Source: Ktedonobacterales bacterium (GTDB lineage Bacteria; Chloroflexota; Ktedonobacteria; Ktedonobacterales; JACDGC01). Taken from it: DNA of 6,015 bases. The position numbers were made by a program, and so were the translations under genes. Of this stretch, positions 5,187 through 6,015 are shown one piece after another. A model generated the notes under the pieces. It had not been told where the DNA came from. It made no database searches and saw nothing but the letters and a program-made list of their open reading frames with translations. Where the stretch lies: positions 1 through 6,015 of the forward strand of contig JACDGC010000262.1 in assembly GCA_013815535.1 (NCBI GenBank), written 5' to 3'. Numbering within the stretch: the first letter of the stretch is position 1; the number at the start of each line of letters is the position of its first letter.

Positions 5187-5215
5187 TGGAGTATAACACA
5201 TTTTTCCATACTCCA
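5187..5215. promoter_or_regulatory. Inverted repeat overlapping the PsiE-family promoter; operator candidate
   Basis: TGGAGTAT at 5187-5194 and ATACTCCA at 5208-5215 are perfect 8-bp inverted arms with a 13-nt spacer and a centre-to-centre distance of 21 nt, two turns of DNA. One arm covers most of the -10 box and the other reaches into the -35 region. A dimeric regulator binding both arms would lie on one DNA face and block RNA polymerase. The regulator is unknown. A Pho box would be the natural expectation for a PsiE gene, but I do not see its direct-repeat pattern here. Confidence 0.5.
5190..5198 (-). promoter_or_regulatory. Extended -10 promoter of the PsiE-family gene
   Basis: On the minus strand this reads TGTTATACT: TGn plus TATACT (five of six matches). 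The -35 at the 17-nt spacing is TTATGG (complement of 5213-5218), a poor match. Transcription would start near 5183 with a leader of about 45 nt. Upstream, 5216-5282 is strongly AT-rich and may act as an UP-like or bendable region. Confidence 0.5.
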
Positions 5216-5361
5216 TAAAATTCACAGTAAATATCACGTACTATAGAATATATTATCATATAAATTACGAATTTTGACATTGGGCCGCTTTCCCGCGTCA
5301 ACCTACCGTGGCCAATTCGTCACATATGCCCAATTGCCCTGCATGTTTGTGGCGCTTGCAA

Positions 5362-5396
5362 GAAAATACCCGCGCTGCAACGAGGCAGGCGGGTAT
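5362..5396 (-). terminator. Rho-independent terminator of the coiled-coil gene
   Basis: ATACCCGC at 5366-5373 pairs with GCGGGTAT at 5389-5396, and CTGC/GCAG extends the stem inside with one bulged G (5374) and an AACGAG loop. On the minus strand the stem is followed by TTTTCTTG, a U-rich run. It lies about 20 nt after the stop codon of the minus-strand gene at 5417-5800, where a terminator is expected. Confidence 0.8.
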
Positions 5397-5416
5397 GTAA
5401 GCTGAGCGTCATCTCT

Positions 5417-5800
5417 TTAGGATTTGCGGCTGCTGGCGACCTTCGCGGCGAGCAAGCCCAAAATGATGCCGCCGCCGATCAGGATGTTGCGGTGTTGCTT
5501 GGCACCTTCTTCGATGTCGTGCAAGGTCGTCTGAATGTCTTGCTGCTGCATCGTGGTGGTGAAGTGGCGGATTTGCTGTGCCAGTCCGTCAACGGTGTCC
5601 GCTAAACCAGCTTGCTGATCCTGGCGCAATTGCTGCCCCATCTGCTCAGCGGCGACCGCAACTTCATTGATTGCCTGGGCGGCTTGGGTCGTCCCCGTGG
5701 CGAGGAAGCGATTCAAGACAGTTTGCAATTCCTGCACAAGGGTATGGGCTTCGCTGGTAGCTCCCTGGGTGACAGAAAGGGATTGATCTTGTGGTTGCAT
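5417..5800 (-). CDS. Tail-anchored coiled-coil membrane protein, resembling nutrient deprivation-induced proteins
   Basis: A 127-residue protein. Residues about 16-100 are predicted helical and rich in Gln, Ala and Leu in a heptad-like pattern (for example AEQMGQQLRQDQQAGLAD at 51-68). Residues 105-121 (NILIGGGIILGLLAAKV) form one glycine-rich membrane helix, followed by the basic tail ASSRKS. The closing arrangement, a helical domain ending in a dipeptide-acidic segment (DIEEGAKQH), then a GG..GLLAA-K/R helix and SS, resembles small actinobacterial and rhizobial 'nutrient deprivation-induced' proteins. This is a pattern match from memory. The N-terminal domain should be cytoplasmic. The start at 5800 has AAGGAGAG 8 nt upstream. 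A clear terminator follows the gene. Its neighbour on the same strand is PsiE-family, so both may respond to starvation or envelope stress. Confidence 0.75.
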   Translation of the reverse strand: MQPQDQSLSVTQGATSEAHTLVQELQTVLNRFLATGTTQAAQAINEVAVAAEQMGQQLRQDQQAGLADTVDGLAQQIRHFTTTMQQQDIQTTLHDIEEGAKQHRNILIGGGIILGLLAAKVASSRKS

Positions 5801-5917
5801 GATTATGGCTCTCCTTCATGGTGGTATATCCCCCGTTCTTGCTCGTCTGCATATCTTGTTCCAAACGACGAGCATGGCGGAAGCGCGCTGACAGTGTGAG
5901 AAAGGACCAAAACAGCA

Positions 5918-5930
5918 CCACGCGGCGTGG
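5918..5930. repeat. 13-bp odd palindrome upstream of the coiled-coil gene
   Basis: CCACGC-G-GCGTGG has perfect 6-bp arms around one G, about 118 nt upstream of the start at 5800. The wider sequence continues the symmetry imperfectly (GCACCACG...CGTGGCAC). It could be an operator for the minus-strand gene. I found no convincing promoter in 5801-6015 and no gene: the + strand frame at 5818-6003 has no ribosome binding site and no protein-like composition. Confidence 0.35.
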
Positions 5931-6015
5931 CACGCACCGAGGGGGTGCACAATCGCTTGGCATGGTGAGCAGCGGATTGACGGGTGGCCAGTGGGGGGAA
6001 TAGGAAAATGAGGCG

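Noticed and set aside
5274..5302. Perfect TTGACA on the + strand in the AT-rich block
   Set aside because: No -10 box lies 16-18 nt downstream (GTCAAC instead), and there is no + strand gene to transcribe.
5818..6003. 61-residue + strand frame at the right edge
   Set aside because: No ribosome binding site and no protein-like pattern; it overlaps the leader of the minus-strand coiled-coil gene.

Overview
The window is a GC-rich piece of bacterial chromosome. The gene families suggest Chloroflexota, most likely Ktedonobacteria-like: a free-standing MEDS sensory domain, a small four-cysteine protein of a type I associate with Chloroflexi and Actinobacteria, a YtkA-like membrane protein, and a tail-anchored coiled-coil protein next to a PsiE-family protein. 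This placement is inference. There are no rRNA or tRNA genes, insertion sequences, CRISPR arrays or phage genes. I read it as an ordinary chromosomal stretch of envelope and stress genes, each with its own promoter or terminator, not as a single new system.

Layout. (1) Positions 2-1014, + strand: the end of a polytopic membrane protein of unknown function. It is followed, with at most a 4-nt overlap (GTGA), by a membrane-anchored protein with a YtkA-like extracytoplasmic beta domain. (2) Positions 1015-1192: a gene-free gap between convergent genes with two short perfect palindromes. (3) Positions 1193-1489, - strand: a 98-residue protein with four cysteines. It diverges from (4) positions 1646-3083, + strand: a CPBP-family intramembrane protease and a beta-phosphoglucomutase-like HAD hydrolase 28 nt apart, probably one operon. 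(5) Positions 3084-4085: an AT-rich control region with two direct repeats, a near-consensus sigma70 promoter (TTGACA-N17-TATAGT) and a structured leader of about 145 nt, then a MEDS-domain protein and a long terminator hairpin. (6) Positions 4178-4412, + strand: a 53-residue single-span membrane protein with its own promoter and a very strong ribosome binding site. (7) Positions 4564-5139, - strand: a PsiE-family four-helix membrane protein. Its AT-rich promoter lies inside an 8-bp inverted repeat. (8) Positions 5417-5800, - strand: a coiled-coil protein with a C-terminal membrane anchor and a clear terminator. Positions 5801-6015 are its upstream region; no gene is supported there.

How they may work together. 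Most products are small or polytopic membrane proteins. PsiE (phosphate starvation) and the coiled-coil protein (which resembles 'nutrient deprivation-induced' proteins) sit in tandem and may both serve starvation or envelope stress. The MEDS protein has a sensory domain but no output domain, so any signalling would need a partner. The most useful leads are regulatory: the inverted repeat over the PsiE promoter, and the direct repeats, palindrome and hairpin around the MEDS promoter.
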